Shown here in pieces: positions 1 through 9,713 of a stretch of DNA of 39,059 nucleotides (position 1 is its first letter; each line of letters starts with the position of its first letter). Both the position numbers and the translations under genes were made by a program. The DNA comes from a bacterium (GTDB taxonomy: Bacteria; Bdellovibrionota; FAC87; UBA2466): the NCBI GenBank assembly GCA_009927045.1, contig RFNT01000165.1:1-39059 (forward strand). The letters run 5' to 3'. Under the pieces are notes generated by a model. It worked only from the letters and a program-made list of their open reading frames with translations. It ran no database searches and was not told the DNA's origin.

Positions 1-325
1 AAACGGTCAGAGGACCCGCTCCCCATTGCGATTCAATCGACTGAAAAACAAAGTAAGTGAACATGATAAAGAAAATAAAAAATAACGGGTTGGTGGGCGT
101 CGAAGCAGGATCCGACATGGGAAAAGCAAACAAACGCCACCATTCGCCACCTTCTCGAATGGCAACTGGATCAAACATGAATCGATCTGCGGCGCTAAAC
201 CCAGAAATTTGGGCGAAATAGGCCATGGCACCGAGCCCACAAACGAGCATGCCTAAGTTAGGCAGCCCCAAAAAACTCAGCTTGTTCACAATTAATCTCA
301 ACCACTTTGGAAAGCGATGATCCAT
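1..325 (-). CDS. Rhomboid-like membrane protein, N-terminal part (cut by window edge)
   Basis: An open frame runs from an ATG at 325 to the window edge without a stop, giving the first 108 residues. An in-frame TAG lies four codons upstream of that ATG, so the start is well bounded. A first hydrophobic segment (about residues 17-40) is followed by a segment reading DPVAIREGGEWWRLFAFPM, then a second hydrophobic stretch and SIESQWG. From memory, DP-x-A-I...G-E-W-W-R-L followed by NP-L-F-F-I-F and E-x-x-WG is the N-terminal signature of a group of rhomboid-like multi-span proteins. The catalytic Ser/His region would lie outside the window, so protease activity cannot be judged. It starts 19 bases after the pdxT stop and is probably the third gene of the pdxS-pdxT transcript. 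The gene call is solid; the family is likely but not certain. Confidence 0.7.
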   Translation of the reverse strand, partial: MDHRFPKWLRLIVNKLSFLGLPNLGMLVCGLGAMAYFAQISGFSAADRFMFDPVAIREGGEWWRLFAFPMSDPASTPTNPLFFIFFIMFTYFVFQSIESQWGAGPLTV

Positions 326-344
326 AGATGAAAACTATACCTGC

Positions 345-923
345 TTAGCAGGATTCTTGACAGAGTTTCAGGAAGAATTGATGAAATTTATTTGCGGAGG
401 TTAACTCAGGATGAAATGAAGACGCGAGAGTTTTGCCCTGATGAAGCATCACGGGTTCCGAGTCCAATGAAAATAAGATTTTCACTTGAGGTCCGAGAGT
501 TTCAAAACGAGGCGCTCGAATGAAGACACCCTCCATCGGTTCAGCATCCATCCACTGAACACTCGGCTTTACTCGTTCGATAAAACTTTCTGTTTGTCTG
601 CCATAGGCATTTCTCACCGCCCGCACATCCAAAGCTTCAAGTGATGGTTGTTGAGGAGATACCACTTCTTTGGCTAGTAAAATAGCGCCTGCACAAATGC
701 CCCAAGTGGGCTTCTTTTGAACAAAAAGTTTCAAAGGCTCCCACAAATGAGCTTTACGGAGCAAATGGAGCATTGTGGAGCTTTCTCCACCTGGCAGAAT
801 GATTCCTGATAGGTCCTCCAGATCTTTGGGTTGTTTCACCCAATGACCTCTCACACCAAGCTCACTCAGCTTGTCCAAGTGTGGGCTCACGGCTCCTTGT
901 AATGAGAGTATTCCGATCTTCAT
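345..923 (-). CDS. pdxT: Pyridoxal 5'-phosphate synthase, glutaminase subunit PdxT
   Basis: PdxT hydrolyses glutamine and channels ammonia to PdxS for cofactor-independent (R5P plus G3P) vitamin B6 synthesis in the cytoplasm. The 192-residue length is normal. The class I amidotransferase features are visible: GGESSTM at residues 45-51 (oxyanion region), nucleophile Cys77 in GICAGA, and the His171/Glu173 pair in SFHPELT. It lies 15 bases downstream of pdxS on the same strand, the standard pairing for this enzyme complex. Only a weak ribosome-binding sequence precedes the ATG, so translation may depend on coupling to pdxS. No oddity in the coding sequence is apparent. Confidence 0.96.
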   Translation of the reverse strand: MKIGILSLQGAVSPHLDKLSELGVRGHWVKQPKDLEDLSGIILPGGESSTMLHLLRKAHLWEPLKLFVQKKPTWGICAGAILLAKEVVSPQQPSLEALDVRAVRNAYGRQTESFIERVKPSVQWMDAEPMEGVFIRAPRFETLGPQVKILFSLDSEPVMLHQGKTLASSFHPELTSANKFHQFFLKLCQESC

Positions 924-938
924 TTGGAGTTTACTTGG

Positions 939-1817
939 CTACCAGCCTCTTTCTGCAAGACGTTCTTCGGGTTTGAGCAAATGAACATCGAGACCACGCA
1001 TTGCACTTCCCAAGCCTCGCGAGCATTTGGCTAGGAGGGCTGCATCTTCAAAATGCGTAGTGGCTTCTACAATCGAATGGGCCAATTGCTCTGGATTTTC
1101 AGATTTGAAAATACCAGAACCCACAAAGACCGACTCCGCTCCCAGCCATCGGCAAAGAGCAGCATCTGCTGGCGTTGCGACTCCACCCGCTGCAAAATTC
1201 GGAACCGGCAGTTTGCCGTTCTTAGCGACCCACTCAACGAGTGTGAGAGGTGCTCCCAGCTCTTTCGCTTCGTTCACGAGTTCTTCATGTCCCAAAGTCG
1301 TGAGTCTTCGGATTTGACTGCGCAAAGAACGTAAATGGCGGACAGCTTCTACAATATTTCCAGAACCAGCCTCACCTTTTGTGCGGATCATAGCGGCTCC
1401 CTCTCCAATCCGGCGGAGTGCTTCACCCAAATTTCTAGCGCCACACACGAAGGGAACTTTGAATTGAAATTTATCGATATGATATTGCTCATCAGCGGGA
1501 GTAAGCACTTCACTTTCATCGATGAAATCAACCCCCAGATTTTCCAAAATCATAGCTTCTACAAAATGCCCGATGCGAGCCTTAGCCATTACGGGAATGG
1601 AAACGACTTCCATAATTTCTAAAACTTTGTCGACCGGCGACATCCGAGCTACGCCCCCTTCTTTTCGAATATCGGCTGGAATTCGCTCTAAAGCCATGAC
1701 GGCTACAGCGCCTGCTTTTTCCGCGATTTTGGCTTGTTCGGCGTTCACAACATCCATAATGACGCCGCCTTTAAGCATTTCTGCTAACCCAGTTTTTAAT
1801 TTCATTTCTGTAGCCAT
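939..1817 (-). CDS. pdxS: Pyridoxal 5'-phosphate synthase, synthase subunit PdxS
   Basis: PdxS is the TIM-barrel subunit that condenses ribose 5-phosphate, glyceraldehyde 3-phosphate and ammonia into PLP. The 292-residue protein is full length. The family's catalytic residues are present: Asp22 in [11 protein letters not shown], Lys79 in [10 protein letters not shown] and Lys147 in [10 protein letters not shown]. The start at 1817 is supported by AGGAG at about 1826-1830, nine bases upstream. A second Met at residue 5 is a less likely start. It is the first gene of pdxS-pdxT-rhomboid-like and is divergent from the pyrimidine operon. Having PdxST implies the deoxyxylulose-dependent (PdxA/PdxJ) route is not needed, although I cannot see the rest of the genome. 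Confidence 0.97.
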   Translation of the reverse strand: MATEMKLKTGLAEMLKGGVIMDVVNAEQAKIAEKAGAVAVMALERIPADIRKEGGVARMSPVDKVLEIMEVVSIPVMAKARIGHFVEAMILENLGVDFIDESEVLTPADEQYHIDKFQFKVPFVCGARNLGEALRRIGEGAAMIRTKGEAGSGNIVEAVRHLRSLRSQIRRLTTLGHEELVNEAKELGAPLTLVEWVAKNGKLPVPNFAAGGVATPADAALCRWLGAESVFVGSGIFKSENPEQLAHSIVEATTHFEDAALLAKCSRGLGSAMRGLDVHLLKPEERLAERGW

Positions 1818-1942
1818 GGGAAGAACTCCTGTAAGGGATTATGACCAGAGATAACGCAGTTAGACTCACTAAGCAATATCGGTTGAGAAAACCGCAATTC
1901 CACTTCCCATTCGTTTCAATTTGGCCTACTCTTCAGAGCCAC
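1818..1942. promoter_or_regulatory. Divergent pdxS / pyrB intergenic region with small inverted repeat
   Basis: This 125-base gap must hold promoters for both the pdxS transcript (leftward) and the pyrimidine operon (rightward). A short inverted repeat, CGGTT at 1880-1884 and AACCG at 1890-1894 with a five-base loop, sits near the middle and could be an operator or leader hairpin. I could not find a convincing sigma-70 pair on either strand, and no classical attenuator with a T-run precedes pyrB. The region is open in the pyrB frame back to an ATG at 1841, so part of it could in principle be translated. Confidence 0.35.
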
Positions 1943-2917
1943 ATGAACCCAGCCGCTCACCCTACGGGAAATGCGCTTCACCTGAAGTCACTGCTCGGGA
2001 CAGAATCTTTAAAAACAGAGCAAATTCAAATACTTATATCTACAGCCCTGGCATTTAAAGATCGCTGGGACCAACAAGAACCCATTCCTCCGACTTTGGC
2101 AGGAAAATCAGTTGTCATGTTGTTTTTCGAAGCCAGCACACGCACCCGAAGCTCCTTCGAATTAGCTGTGCAAAGACTCGGTGGGAACCCTCTTGTTCTC
2201 ACCAAATCGGGGAGTTCTACGGAAAAAGGGGAAACTTTACTCGATACTGCCAAAAATATTGAGGCCATGGATCCCGATCTCTTGGTTCTAAGACATCCAT
2301 CAGCGGGCACGCCCTTTCTTTTAGATAAAACCTTGTCATTGCCCATTGTGAATGCGGGTGACGGATTTCACGAACATCCCACGCAAGCTCTTTTAGATCT
2401 CATGACGATTTTTGAACGTAGAAAAAGAATCCAAGGTATTCGGGTCCTGATCGTGGGAGATATTGCCCACAGCCGAGTTGCTCGTTCGGATATTTATGCT
2501 TTGCAGGCCATGGGGGCAGAAGTCTCTGTATGCGGTCCCCCTACATTGTTACCACCCAAAGTTGAAAAAATGGGGGTTACACTTTTTCATCACCTAGAAC
2601 AAGCAGTTGAAAATCAAGATGTCGTTATGATGTTGAGAATTCAGCATGAACGATTCAGTTCAGGACAAAGTCCCTCCAAGGGTGAGTACGCACGATTCTA
2701 TGGCATGAATCAACGCATTTTAGAAATGTGTTCTTCAGATGTTCTGATCATGCATCCAGGTCCTGTCAATCGAGGAGTGGAACTTTCAACTGAAGTTGCA
2801 GACAGTTCCCGCTCGGTCATTCTGAATCAAGTGGCCAATGGGGTTTTTCTCAGAATAGCAGTGATGCATTTACTGTTAGGGGGGGAGCCATTCTCCTGGA
2901 AGGAGTCCGTTCGATGA
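1943..2917 (+). CDS. pyrB: Aspartate carbamoyltransferase catalytic chain
   Basis: PyrB joins carbamoyl phosphate and aspartate to form carbamoyl aspartate, the committed step of pyrimidine synthesis. From the ATG at 1943 the protein is 324 residues, close to the family norm. The carbamoyl-phosphate loop is STRTRSS at about 65-71. The SSTEKGE loop (about 91-97), RHPS (117-120), HEHPTQ (about 143-148) and HPGPVNRG near the C-terminus are all present. The frame is open upstream to an ATG at 1841. Those 34 extra residues resemble nothing in the family and overlap the divergent promoter region, so the shorter start is preferred although its ribosome-binding site is weak. No pyrI regulatory chain is adjacent. 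The stop overlaps the pyrC start (ATGA). Confidence 0.93.
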   Translation: MNPAAHPTGNALHLKSLLGTESLKTEQIQILISTALAFKDRWDQQEPIPPTLAGKSVVMLFFEASTRTRSSFELAVQRLGGNPLVLTKSGSSTEKGETLLDTAKNIEAMDPDLLVLRHPSAGTPFLLDKTLSLPIVNAGDGFHEHPTQALLDLMTIFERRKRIQGIRVLIVGDIAHSRVARSDIYALQAMGAEVSVCGPPTLLPPKVEKMGVTLFHHLEQAVENQDVVMMLRIQHERFSSGQSPSKGEYARFYGMNQRILEMCSSDVLIMHPGPVNRGVELSTEVADSSRSVILNQVANGVFLRIAVMHLLLGGEPFSWKESVR

Positions 2918-4215
2918 GCGTATCGCAATCACTTTTCATTCGAAATGGACGCATCGTAGATCCCAGCCAAAAGTTGGATCAAGTCACCGATCTGTGGGTA
3001 AGAAATGGAAAAATAGAAGCGGTTGGAAAAAACTTTTCTTTGCCTTCGGAAGTACATGTTCAAGAGATCGATGCAACGGGTTTGATTGTAACTCCTGGGT
3101 GGATTGATATTCACACCCATCTTCGGGAACCTGGAGGAACTCATAAAGAAACGATTGAAACTGGGTCTCGCGCTGCAGCTGCAGGAGGCTTCACCAGCAT
3201 TGCCTGCATGGCAAATACTCAACCGGTGAATGATAGTTCGTACATCACGACTTACATCAAACAGAGAGTAGCTGCGGAATCTCCTGTGAATGTTTTTCCT
3301 ATTGGAGCCGTGACTAAAGGGCTCAAAGGAGAAGAACTGGCTGAAATTGGTTCTATGAGAGAAGCGGGAATTGTCGCGATTTCTGATGATGGCAAAACGG
3401 TGATGAATGCTTACTTATTCAGAAAGGCGCTCGATTACTCTCGCCGTTTTGATTTAGTGGTGATCAGTCATGCCGAAGACCTCAATCTGAAGGGGCTAGG
3501 TGTGATGAATGAAGGCTATCATTCAGCTCGGTTTGGACTCAGGGGAATTCCTAAAGCAGCTGAAGAAGTGATCATCGCTCGAGATATTTACTTGGCTGAG
3601 CTGACCGGCGCTCGGCTGCATATTGCCCACGTTAGCACAGCAGGAAGCGTGGCGTTGATTCGTGAGGCCAAGCGTCGAGGACTTCAAGTCACTGCGGAAG
3701 TCACTCCGCACCACCTCACTTTGACGGATGAAGCAGTAGGCTCCTATGATACTAATACCAAGGTGGCACCTCCTTTACGAGAAATGGAAGATATTGAGGC
3801 TCTACAAGAAGCAGTGGCTGATGGGATCATCGATGCGTTGGCATCAGATCACGCCCCTCACTCAAGGGAAGATAAAGAAGTGGAATACGATCAAGCAGAA
3901 TTTGGGATGGTAGGGTTGGAAACGGCTTTTCCATTATATTACTCAAAAGTTCTCAAAAATCATTGGGACCTTTCCAAACTCGTTGCTGCGATGACGATTC
4001 AACCTGCAAAAATCATAGGGGTGAAGAAGGGGACACTCAGTCCTGGCAGTGATGCAGACATTTCCATTTTTGATCCCAAAAAGACTTGGACTGTAGACAA
4101 GAACCAGTTTCGGTCTAAAAGCCAAAACACACCTTTTCACGGATGGGAGCTTCAAGGGAAACCCATTTACACTATTGTGGCCGGACAAGTGGTGTATTCA
4201 GAGGTGAAAAAATGA
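2914..4215 (+). CDS. pyrC: Dihydroorotase (class I, long type)
   Basis: This enzyme cyclises carbamoyl aspartate to dihydroorotate. The 433-residue length and motifs fit the class I dihydroorotases (Bacillus/Aquifex type) rather than the shorter E. coli type. Zinc-site motifs are IDIHTHLREPG (His67 and His69), ISHAEDL (His186), LHIAHVS (His236 and His239) and ASDHAPH (Asp312). The acidic SDD near residues 157-159 is where this class places its bridging Asp. The start overlaps the pyrB stop as ATGA, so the two are translationally coupled. In some bacteria class I DHOase forms a complex with ATCase, and this gene order is compatible with that. The stop overlaps the carA start in the same way. 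Confidence 0.95.
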   Translation: MSVSQSLFIRNGRIVDPSQKLDQVTDLWVRNGKIEAVGKNFSLPSEVHVQEIDATGLIVTPGWIDIHTHLREPGGTHKETIETGSRAAAAGGFTSIACMANTQPVNDSSYITTYIKQRVAAESPVNVFPIGAVTKGLKGEELAEIGSMREAGIVAISDDGKTVMNAYLFRKALDYSRRFDLVVISHAEDLNLKGLGVMNEGYHSARFGLRGIPKAAEEVIIARDIYLAELTGARLHIAHVSTAGSVALIREAKRRGLQVTAEVTPHHLTLTDEAVGSYDTNTKVAPPLREMEDIEALQEAVADGIIDALASDHAPHSREDKEVEYDQAEFGMVGLETAFPLYYSKVLKNHWDLSKLVAAMTIQPAKIIGVKKGTLSPGSDADISIFDPKKTWTVDKNQFRSKSQNTPFHGWELQGKPIYTIVAGQVVYSEVKK

Positions 4216-5333
4216 GTGAGCAGGCTTGGAAAGCTGCGCTTTACCTAGAAAATGATCATCTCTTCTTGGGAAGAGGTTTTGGTGCTCAAGCCATGCAAGG
4301 CGGAGAAGCTGTATTCAATACAGGGATGATGGGATATCAGGAAGTTTTTTCCGATCCTTCCTATTCTCACCAAATCGTAGTGATGACTTATCCTCAAATA
4401 GGTAATTACGGTATTCAAGCTGCTGATTCGGAATCTCCCACGCCCTTACTCAAGGGAGTCGTAGCTAGAGAATATTTTTCCCGTCCCTCCAGTTGGCGGT
4501 CTGAAATGAGCCTGGGGCGGTATCTGGATGCCGCAGGGGTTCCTGGGATTTCTGAGGTAGACACTCGTCGAATTACGCAGGTACTGCGAGATGAGGGTGC
4601 CCAGCGGGGCATCATTTTTCCAATCGATTCCGAAGATGAAACAAAAATACGGCTTAGAGGTCGAGAGTTGCTCAAGCAAGTGCCGGTGATGGAAGGTCTC
4701 GACTTGGTCAGTCAGGTCAGCTGCAAAAAGTCTTGGGAGTTTGACGAAGCGCTGAACCAAAAAAGAAATGTCCAGGGCACCATAGTCGTTTATGATTACG
4801 GAGTGAAATGGAATATTTTAAGAAGTTTATCTTCAAGAAATTTTCGTGTTCGGGTGGTCCCCTACAACACGCCTGCTCAAGACATCTTGGCAGAGCGTCC
4901 TTTGGCGGTTTGTTTATCCAACGGTCCAGGAGATCCGGCCCAAGTACCTCATGCGGTGCAAGAAATTCAAAACCTGTTGGGAAAAGTTCCGGTGTTAGCC
5001 ATTTGTATGGGACATCAGTTACTGGCTCGAGCTTTGGGTGGTGAAACCTTTAAGTTGAAATATGGACACCACGGAGTGAACCATCCAGTGAAGGAACTGA
5101 GTTCTGGTCGTATCATGATCACTTCTCAGAACCACGGGTTTGCGGTTAAAACTGATTCTCTTCCTGCTCGTGAAGTTTCTGTAAACTTAGTCAATTTAAA
5201 TGACCAGACGTGCGAAGGGTTTTTGTCTGAGAATATGAGAACGATGAGTATCCAATTTCATCCTGAGGCAAAACCAGGTCCTTCGGATGCAGATTTTCTT
5301 TTTGACCAATTCATTAAGGGGTTCGTCCTATGA
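4212..5333 (+). CDS. carA: Carbamoyl-phosphate synthase small (glutaminase) subunit
   Basis: CarA releases ammonia from glutamine for CarB. From ATG 4212 the protein is 373 residues, the usual size. The N-terminal CPSase small domain carries NTGMMGYQE (about 36-44). The C-terminal class I amidotransferase domain has LSNGPGDPAQ, nucleophile Cys265 in AICMGHQ and the catalytic pair His350/Glu352 in FHPEAKPGP. The nucleophile loop reads ICMGHQ where ICLGHQ is more common. The start is fixed by the pyrC TGA overlap (ATGA) and by GAGGTG at 4201-4206. An upstream in-frame extension to 4143 lies inside pyrC and is rejected. The stop overlaps the next gene's start as ATGA, but the next gene is not carB. 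Confidence 0.96.
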   Translation: MSEQAWKAALYLENDHLFLGRGFGAQAMQGGEAVFNTGMMGYQEVFSDPSYSHQIVVMTYPQIGNYGIQAADSESPTPLLKGVVAREYFSRPSSWRSEMSLGRYLDAAGVPGISEVDTRRITQVLRDEGAQRGIIFPIDSEDETKIRLRGRELLKQVPVMEGLDLVSQVSCKKSWEFDEALNQKRNVQGTIVVYDYGVKWNILRSLSSRNFRVRVVPYNTPAQDILAERPLAVCLSNGPGDPAQVPHAVQEIQNLLGKVPVLAICMGHQLLARALGGETFKLKYGHHGVNHPVKELSSGRIMITSQNHGFAVKTDSLPAREVSVNLVNLNDQTCEGFLSENMRTMSIQFHPEAKPGPSDADFLFDQFIKGFVL

Positions 5334-6004
5334 TCACTGAACTACATACTTCTAAAAGAAACTCGGCCAATGCGCTTTATCCTGATTTTGTGGCCATTGT
5401 AGATGAGTTGATTGAACTGGTGGACCAGAAGGACTTAGAAACCTTAAGAAAAGATTTCCACACCCGGCTCCGTATGACGTTATCTCAGCCCGAGCGAGCT
5501 GAACTTGTAGAGGACCTGTGGGACTTCTTTTATGACTGGTGCTTATTTGAAAAAGAAATTCCTGGCCAATTAGAAAAGCTATCGTCAAAAGGCCAAGGGC
5601 TGTGGGCGCAGTTAAAAACTGGGAATTTACGTGGTTTGTACCACGTTCAAAAAATAAACGATGATGGTTTAAAGCTGAAGGAACTTTTCACCAGTAAAAC
5701 TCACTTTGTTCCTAGAAAGTACGATACTGATTTTTTGGGACTTCAAAAAGGGGATCTCATAGAGGGACGGTTGATTCCTGATGCTTCCGGTGAAGTGGAA
5801 GGTAGCGCATTTGTTCGGCGGCCTTCTTATCACCCTGTGGAAGTCCACGACTACATCAAGTCAAAAGTAAAACAGTTTAAAAAGGATAAAGATTTTGAAA
5901 CCTACCAAAGTTGGCTCTGGCTTCTGGTGGGGATGTATTTGAAATATCGGATGTACGAACACATGCCCATCGATAAGATTTACGATGATAACAGTAGGAT
6001 TTAG
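5330..6004 (+). CDS. Unknown protein encoded between carA and carB
   Basis: I do not recognise this 224-residue protein. It has no signal peptide. The N-terminal half (about 1-90) is acidic and helical, with [11 protein letters not shown] around residues 63-73. The middle (about 98-160) reads as a small beta domain, with [18 protein letters not shown] and then [13 protein letters not shown]. That pattern recalls accessory beta domains of some SEC-C-type proteins, but only weakly. The C-terminal part is basic then hydrophobic ([19 protein letters not shown]). The start overlaps carA (ATGA) and the stop lies five bases before carB, with the carB ribosome-binding site GGGGA across the junction. 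It is therefore certainly translated with carAB. A role in CPSase assembly or regulation is speculation from position only. Confidence 0.88.
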   Translation: MITELHTSKRNSANALYPDFVAIVDELIELVDQKDLETLRKDFHTRLRMTLSQPERAELVEDLWDFFYDWCLFEKEIPGQLEKLSSKGQGLWAQLKTGNLRGLYHVQKINDDGLKLKELFTSKTHFVPRKYDTDFLGLQKGDLIEGRLIPDASGEVEGSAFVRRPSYHPVEVHDYIKSKVKQFKKDKDFETYQSWLWLLVGMYLKYRMYEHMPIDKIYDDNSRI

Positions 6005-6009
6005 GGGAG

Positions 6010-9000
6010 ATGCCAAAGCGGAGTGATATTCAAAAAGTATTAGTGATTGGCTCTGGGCCTATCATTATTGGCCAAGCCTGTGAATTTGATTACTCCGGTA
6101 CTCAAGCCTGTAAAGCACTCAAAGAAGAGGGCTACGAAGTTGTTTTAGTAAACAGTAATCCAGCCACTATCATGACGGATCCGATTTTTTCTGATCGGAC
6201 GTACATTGAGCCCTTGACCGTGCCCTACCTTGAAGACCTCATCGCACGAGAACGACCTCAAGCAATTTTACCGACCGTCGGTGGACAAACAGCTTTGAAT
6301 TTAGCCATGGCCCTGCATCGCGAAGGCATTCTGAGCAAGTATGGCGTAGAACTCATTGGCGCCAACGAAATAGCTATTGAGAAAGCAGAAAACCGAGAAC
6401 TGTTCAAACAAGTCTTGATTCAATTAAACATCGATTTTCCTAAGAGTGGTGAGGCCAAGACGAGCGACGAAGCGCTTGCGGTAGCAGCCGAAATAGGATT
6501 CCCGTGTGTGATCAGGCCCTCATTTACCTTGGGAGGCACTGGGGCGAGCATTGCCTACAATATCGAAGAATTTAAAGTGGAATCCATTCGAGGATTGGAA
6601 GCAAGCCCTGTCAGTCAAATTCTCATTGAAGAGTCAGTATTAGGATGGAAAGAGTTCGAATTGGAACTCATTCGAGATCGAAAAGATAATGTAGCTGTCG
6701 TGTGCTCCATAGAAAATTTAGATCCTATGGGCGTGCACACGGGCGATAGCATCACAGTAGCCCCTGCACAGACTCTCTCGGACCATGAGTATCAGGATCT
6801 GCGAAATAAAGCCTTCGCGATCATTCGTGAAGTGGGAGTGGAAACCGGGGGGTGCAATATCCAATTTGCTGTAAATCCAAAGAACGGCCGGGTAGTAGCC
6901 ATAGAAATGAATCCAAGAGTTTCTCGAAGCTCAGCATTAGCTTCAAAAGCCACTGGCTTTCCAATAGCTCGCATCGCCACCAAATTGGCGGTGGGTTATA
7001 CGCTCGATGAAATTCCCAACGATATCACTCAAAAGACTCCCTCTTGTTTTGAGCCCACTATCGATTATGTCGTAACAAAAATACCTCGATTTGCTTTTGA
7101 GAAGTTTCCACGGTCCGACTCCCGACTTTCTCCTGCGATGAAATCAGTGGGAGAGGTGATGGCGATTGGGCGTACTTTCAAAGAGTCCCTCCAAAAGGCG
7201 ATGCGGTCTTTAGAAGTGAAATGGTGGGGCTTCAATCCGCTCTCAGAACGGAGAAAAATCAAAACTGAGGGGAGTTGGGTTGAGGGGATTAGAAACTACA
7301 TCAAGACTCCCAAGCCAGATAGAATTTTGTGGATAGCTCAAGCATTTAGAGAGGGTATCACTGAGGAAGAAGTTTACGAGCTCACAGCAGTCGATCCTTG
7401 GTTCTTAAGGCAGATCCACGAGCTCACCCAAAAAGAATCAGAAATTTCAAAATATCGTGGCAAGGTATCTCATATTTCTCGCGAACAATGGTGGGATTGG
7501 AAACGTTTGGGCTTTTCAGATCCAGCGCTAGCTCACTTTTTAAAGGCAACTGAGGAACAAGTTCGGCAAGCTCGCTTAGCTCTCAATGTGAAACCTGAAT
7601 TCAAATGTGTGGACACCTGCGGTGCTGAATTTGAAGCAAGCACTCCCTATTTTTATTCCAGTTATGAGCTTTTTGGAGATTCCTTTCCTGAAAGCAAAAA
7701 AGATCGAGTGATTATTTTGGGAGGAGGCCCCAATCGTATTGGGCAAGGGATTGAGTTTGATTACTGTTGTGTTCAGGCACTTTTTGCACTTCGTGAAGAA
7801 GGCGTAGAGAGCATCATGGTGAACTGCAATCCCGAGACTGTGAGTACGGATTATGACATGAGTGACAAGCTTTATTTTGAACCGCTCACTTTGGAAGATA
7901 TCTTACACATTTGTGAAAAAGAAAAGCCCTCGGGAGTGGTGGTTCACTTTGGTGGGCAAACTCCGCTCAATCTGAGCCGAAGCCTGGCTCAACTCGGCAT
8001 TCCCATCATGGGAACTTCTGCTGAAGCAATTCAAGTTGCGGAGGACCGAGATTTGTTTAGAGAGTTGTGCACTCGGCTAAAATTAAAGCAACCAGAAAGC
8101 GTTGCTGTAACAGATCCTGAAAATGTTTTAGAAGCTGCTGAAAAGATCGGTTTCCCTCTGTTGGTACGGCCTTCTTTTGTCTTGGGCGGAAGAGGGATGG
8201 AAATCATTTACAATAGCCGAGAATTACAGAAGTGGTTGAGGAAAAAACATGAGATCTCTGAGGATTCTCCACTCCTCATGGATAGATTTCTAAAAAACGC
8301 TGTTGAGGTTGATGTAGATGCCATTTCTGATGGAGAAGATCTTCTGATCGTAGGGATGATGGAGCAAATTCATGAAGCGGGAGTTCACTCGGGAGATTCT
8401 GCCTGCAGCTTGCCACCTTTTACGCTGTCATCAAAAGTTCAGCAGGAACTCAAAAAACAAACTGAGCTCATAGCCCGAGAGTTGAAAGTAAAGGGTCTCA
8501 TTAATATCCAGTTTGCGATTGAAAATGACGAAGTTTATATTATTGAAGTCAACCCCCGGGCATCGCGGACCGTTCCATTTGCAAGTAAAGCTCGAGGGAT
8601 TCCCTTTGCAAAAATCGCTATGAAGGTGATGCTGGGTCGGAAACTGCGTGATTTGAAAATCGAAGAGAAGAAAATGGATTTAGTGTACGTGAAAGAATCT
8701 GTTTTTCCCTTTAAACGCTTTCCTGAAACAGACATCGTCTTAGGGCCTGAAATGCGGTCTACAGGCGAAGTGATGGGAGTTGGGAAGACTTTTGGAGAGG
8801 CCTTTGGCAAGGCTACGCTGGCATCGGGCTATCCGCTGCCGCTCCAAGGAACAGCTTTTTTAAGTGTGAAGGATTCCGATAAAGAAGCCTGCTTTCCAAT
8901 TGCTCGAGATTTGGTCCAATTAGGATTTGAACTGGTGGCTACGCGAGGTACTGCGAAGTATTTGAAAGATCGGGCAATTCCTGTTCGTAGTGTGAATAAA

Positions 9001-9243
9001 GTGAATGAAGGCCGTCCTCATATAGTCGACCATATTAAAAATGGCGAAATCAATTTAGTGGTCAACACCTCAGCTCTCGGTGTACATGAAGTGGGTGCTG
9101 CCTATGAGTTGAGAAGAAACACTTTGATGCGTAATTTATGTTACTTTACGACCATATCCGCAGCTCGAGCAGGAGTTCAGGCGATAGGAGAACATAAGCG
9201 GGTTTCTCCAAGTACCCATTGTTTGCAGGAGCGAGAATTATGA
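6010..9243 (+). CDS. carB: Carbamoyl-phosphate synthase large subunit
   Basis: CarB makes carbamoyl phosphate from bicarbonate, ammonia and two ATP, supplying pyrB and arginine synthesis. At 1077 residues it is full length. Two homologous synthetase halves are visible, each opening with a glycine-rich motif: [17 protein letters not shown] near residue 14 and [16 protein letters not shown] near 575. Each contains an ATP-grasp domain with RPSF-x-LGG and E-x-NPR(V/A)SRS/T signatures. The last ~140 residues form the MGS-like allosteric domain. The start ATG is preceded by GGGGA in the unknown gene's stop region. The C-terminus overlaps greA as ATGA. Nothing is missing; the unusual feature is separation from carA by an unrelated gene. 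Confidence 0.97.
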   Translation: MPKRSDIQKVLVIGSGPIIIGQACEFDYSGTQACKALKEEGYEVVLVNSNPATIMTDPIFSDRTYIEPLTVPYLEDLIARERPQAILPTVGGQTALNLAMALHREGILSKYGVELIGANEIAIEKAENRELFKQVLIQLNIDFPKSGEAKTSDEALAVAAEIGFPCVIRPSFTLGGTGASIAYNIEEFKVESIRGLEASPVSQILIEESVLGWKEFELELIRDRKDNVAVVCSIENLDPMGVHTGDSITVAPAQTLSDHEYQDLRNKAFAIIREVGVETGGCNIQFAVNPKNGRVVAIEMNPRVSRSSALASKATGFPIARIATKLAVGYTLDEIPNDITQKTPSCFEPTIDYVVTKIPRFAFEKFPRSDSRLSPAMKSVGEVMAIGRTFKESLQKAMRSLEVKWWGFNPLSERRKIKTEGSWVEGIRNYIKTPKPDRILWIAQAFREGITEEEVYELTAVDPWFLRQIHELTQKESEISKYRGKVSHISREQWWDWKRLGFSDPALAHFLKATEEQVRQARLALNVKPEFKCVDTCGAEFEASTPYFYSSYELFGDSFPESKKDRVIILGGGPNRIGQGIEFDYCCVQALFALREEGVESIMVNCNPETVSTDYDMSDKLYFEPLTLEDILHICEKEKPSGVVVHFGGQTPLNLSRSLAQLGIPIMGTSAEAIQVAEDRDLFRELCTRLKLKQPESVAVTDPENVLEAAEKIGFPLLVRPSFVLGGRGMEIIYNSRELQKWLRKKHEISEDSPLLMDRFLKNAVEVDVDAISDGEDLLIVGMMEQIHEAGVHSGDSACSLPPFTLSSKVQQELKKQTELIARELKVKGLINIQFAIENDEVYIIEVNPRASRTVPFASKARGIPFAKIAMKVMLGRKLRDLKIEEKKMDLVYVKESVFPFKRFPETDIVLGPEMRSTGEVMGVGKTFGEAFGKATLASGYPLPLQGTAFLSVKDSDKEACFPIARDLVQLGFELVATRGTAKYLKDRAIPVRSVNKVNEGRPHIVDHIKNGEINLVVNTSALGVHEVGAAYELRRNTLMRNLCYFTTISAARAGVQAIGEHKRVSPSTHCLQEREL

Positions 9244-9713
9244 GTTCAGTACCCATGACGTTGACCGGTAAAAAAAAGCTGGAAGAAGAACTCAAACAGC
9301 TGAAATTCACTGAACGACCCAAAGTTATTCAAGAAATTGCAGAAGCACGGTCGCATGGTGATTTATCTGAAAATGCCGAATACGATGCTGCTCGCGAGAA
9401 ACAAGGGTTCATCGAAGGTCGTATCAAAGATCTTGAAGATAAAATTGCACGTGCTCAAGTGGTAGACCCGTCCCAAATCAAAACCGATCGAATTGTTTTT
9501 GGAGCTTCTATTCAGGTAAAAGATTTAGAAACGGACGAAGTGAAGCACTATCAGATAGTTGGAGTGGATGAGTCTAATGTTAAGGAAGGCAAGTTATCTA
9601 TTGAATCTCCTATTGCTCGGCAACTACTCAATAAAAAAGAGGGAGATATAGTTACCATCCGCGTTCCAAAAGGTGAGTTAGAATACGAAGTGATCAGCGT
9701 TCGCTATGAGTGA
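9240..9713 (+). CDS. greA: Transcription elongation factor GreA
   Basis: GreA inserts its coiled coil into the RNA polymerase secondary channel and stimulates cleavage of backtracked transcripts. From ATG 9240 it is 157 residues, the family size. The N-terminal coiled coil carries the acidic tip [17 protein letters not shown], with Asp41 and Glu44 as the catalytic acids. The C-terminal FKBP-like domain follows (about 80-157). The start overlaps the carB stop and has AGGAG upstream near 9228. A seven-residue extension to 9219 is possible but unneeded. The last eight bases overlap recG (ATGAGTGA). Confidence 0.96.
   Translation: MSSVPMTLTGKKKLEEELKQLKFTERPKVIQEIAEARSHGDLSENAEYDAAREKQGFIEGRIKDLEDKIARAQVVDPSQIKTDRIVFGASIQVKDLETDEVKHYQIVGVDESNVKEGKLSIESPIARQLLNKKEGDIVTIRVPKGELEYEVISVRYE

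Noticed and set aside
1027-1622. Plus-strand open frames across pdxS
   Set aside because: They are antisense shadows of a well-conserved gene with no ribosome-binding sites or recognisable protein features.
1841-1942. 34-residue N-terminal extension of PyrB
   Set aside because: The residues match nothing in the ATCase family and cover the divergent promoter region; the ATG at 1943 gives the normal length.
4143-4211. Longer CarA start inside pyrC
   Set aside because: The ATG at 4212 has a good ribosome-binding site, the common ATGA coupling and the expected N-terminus.
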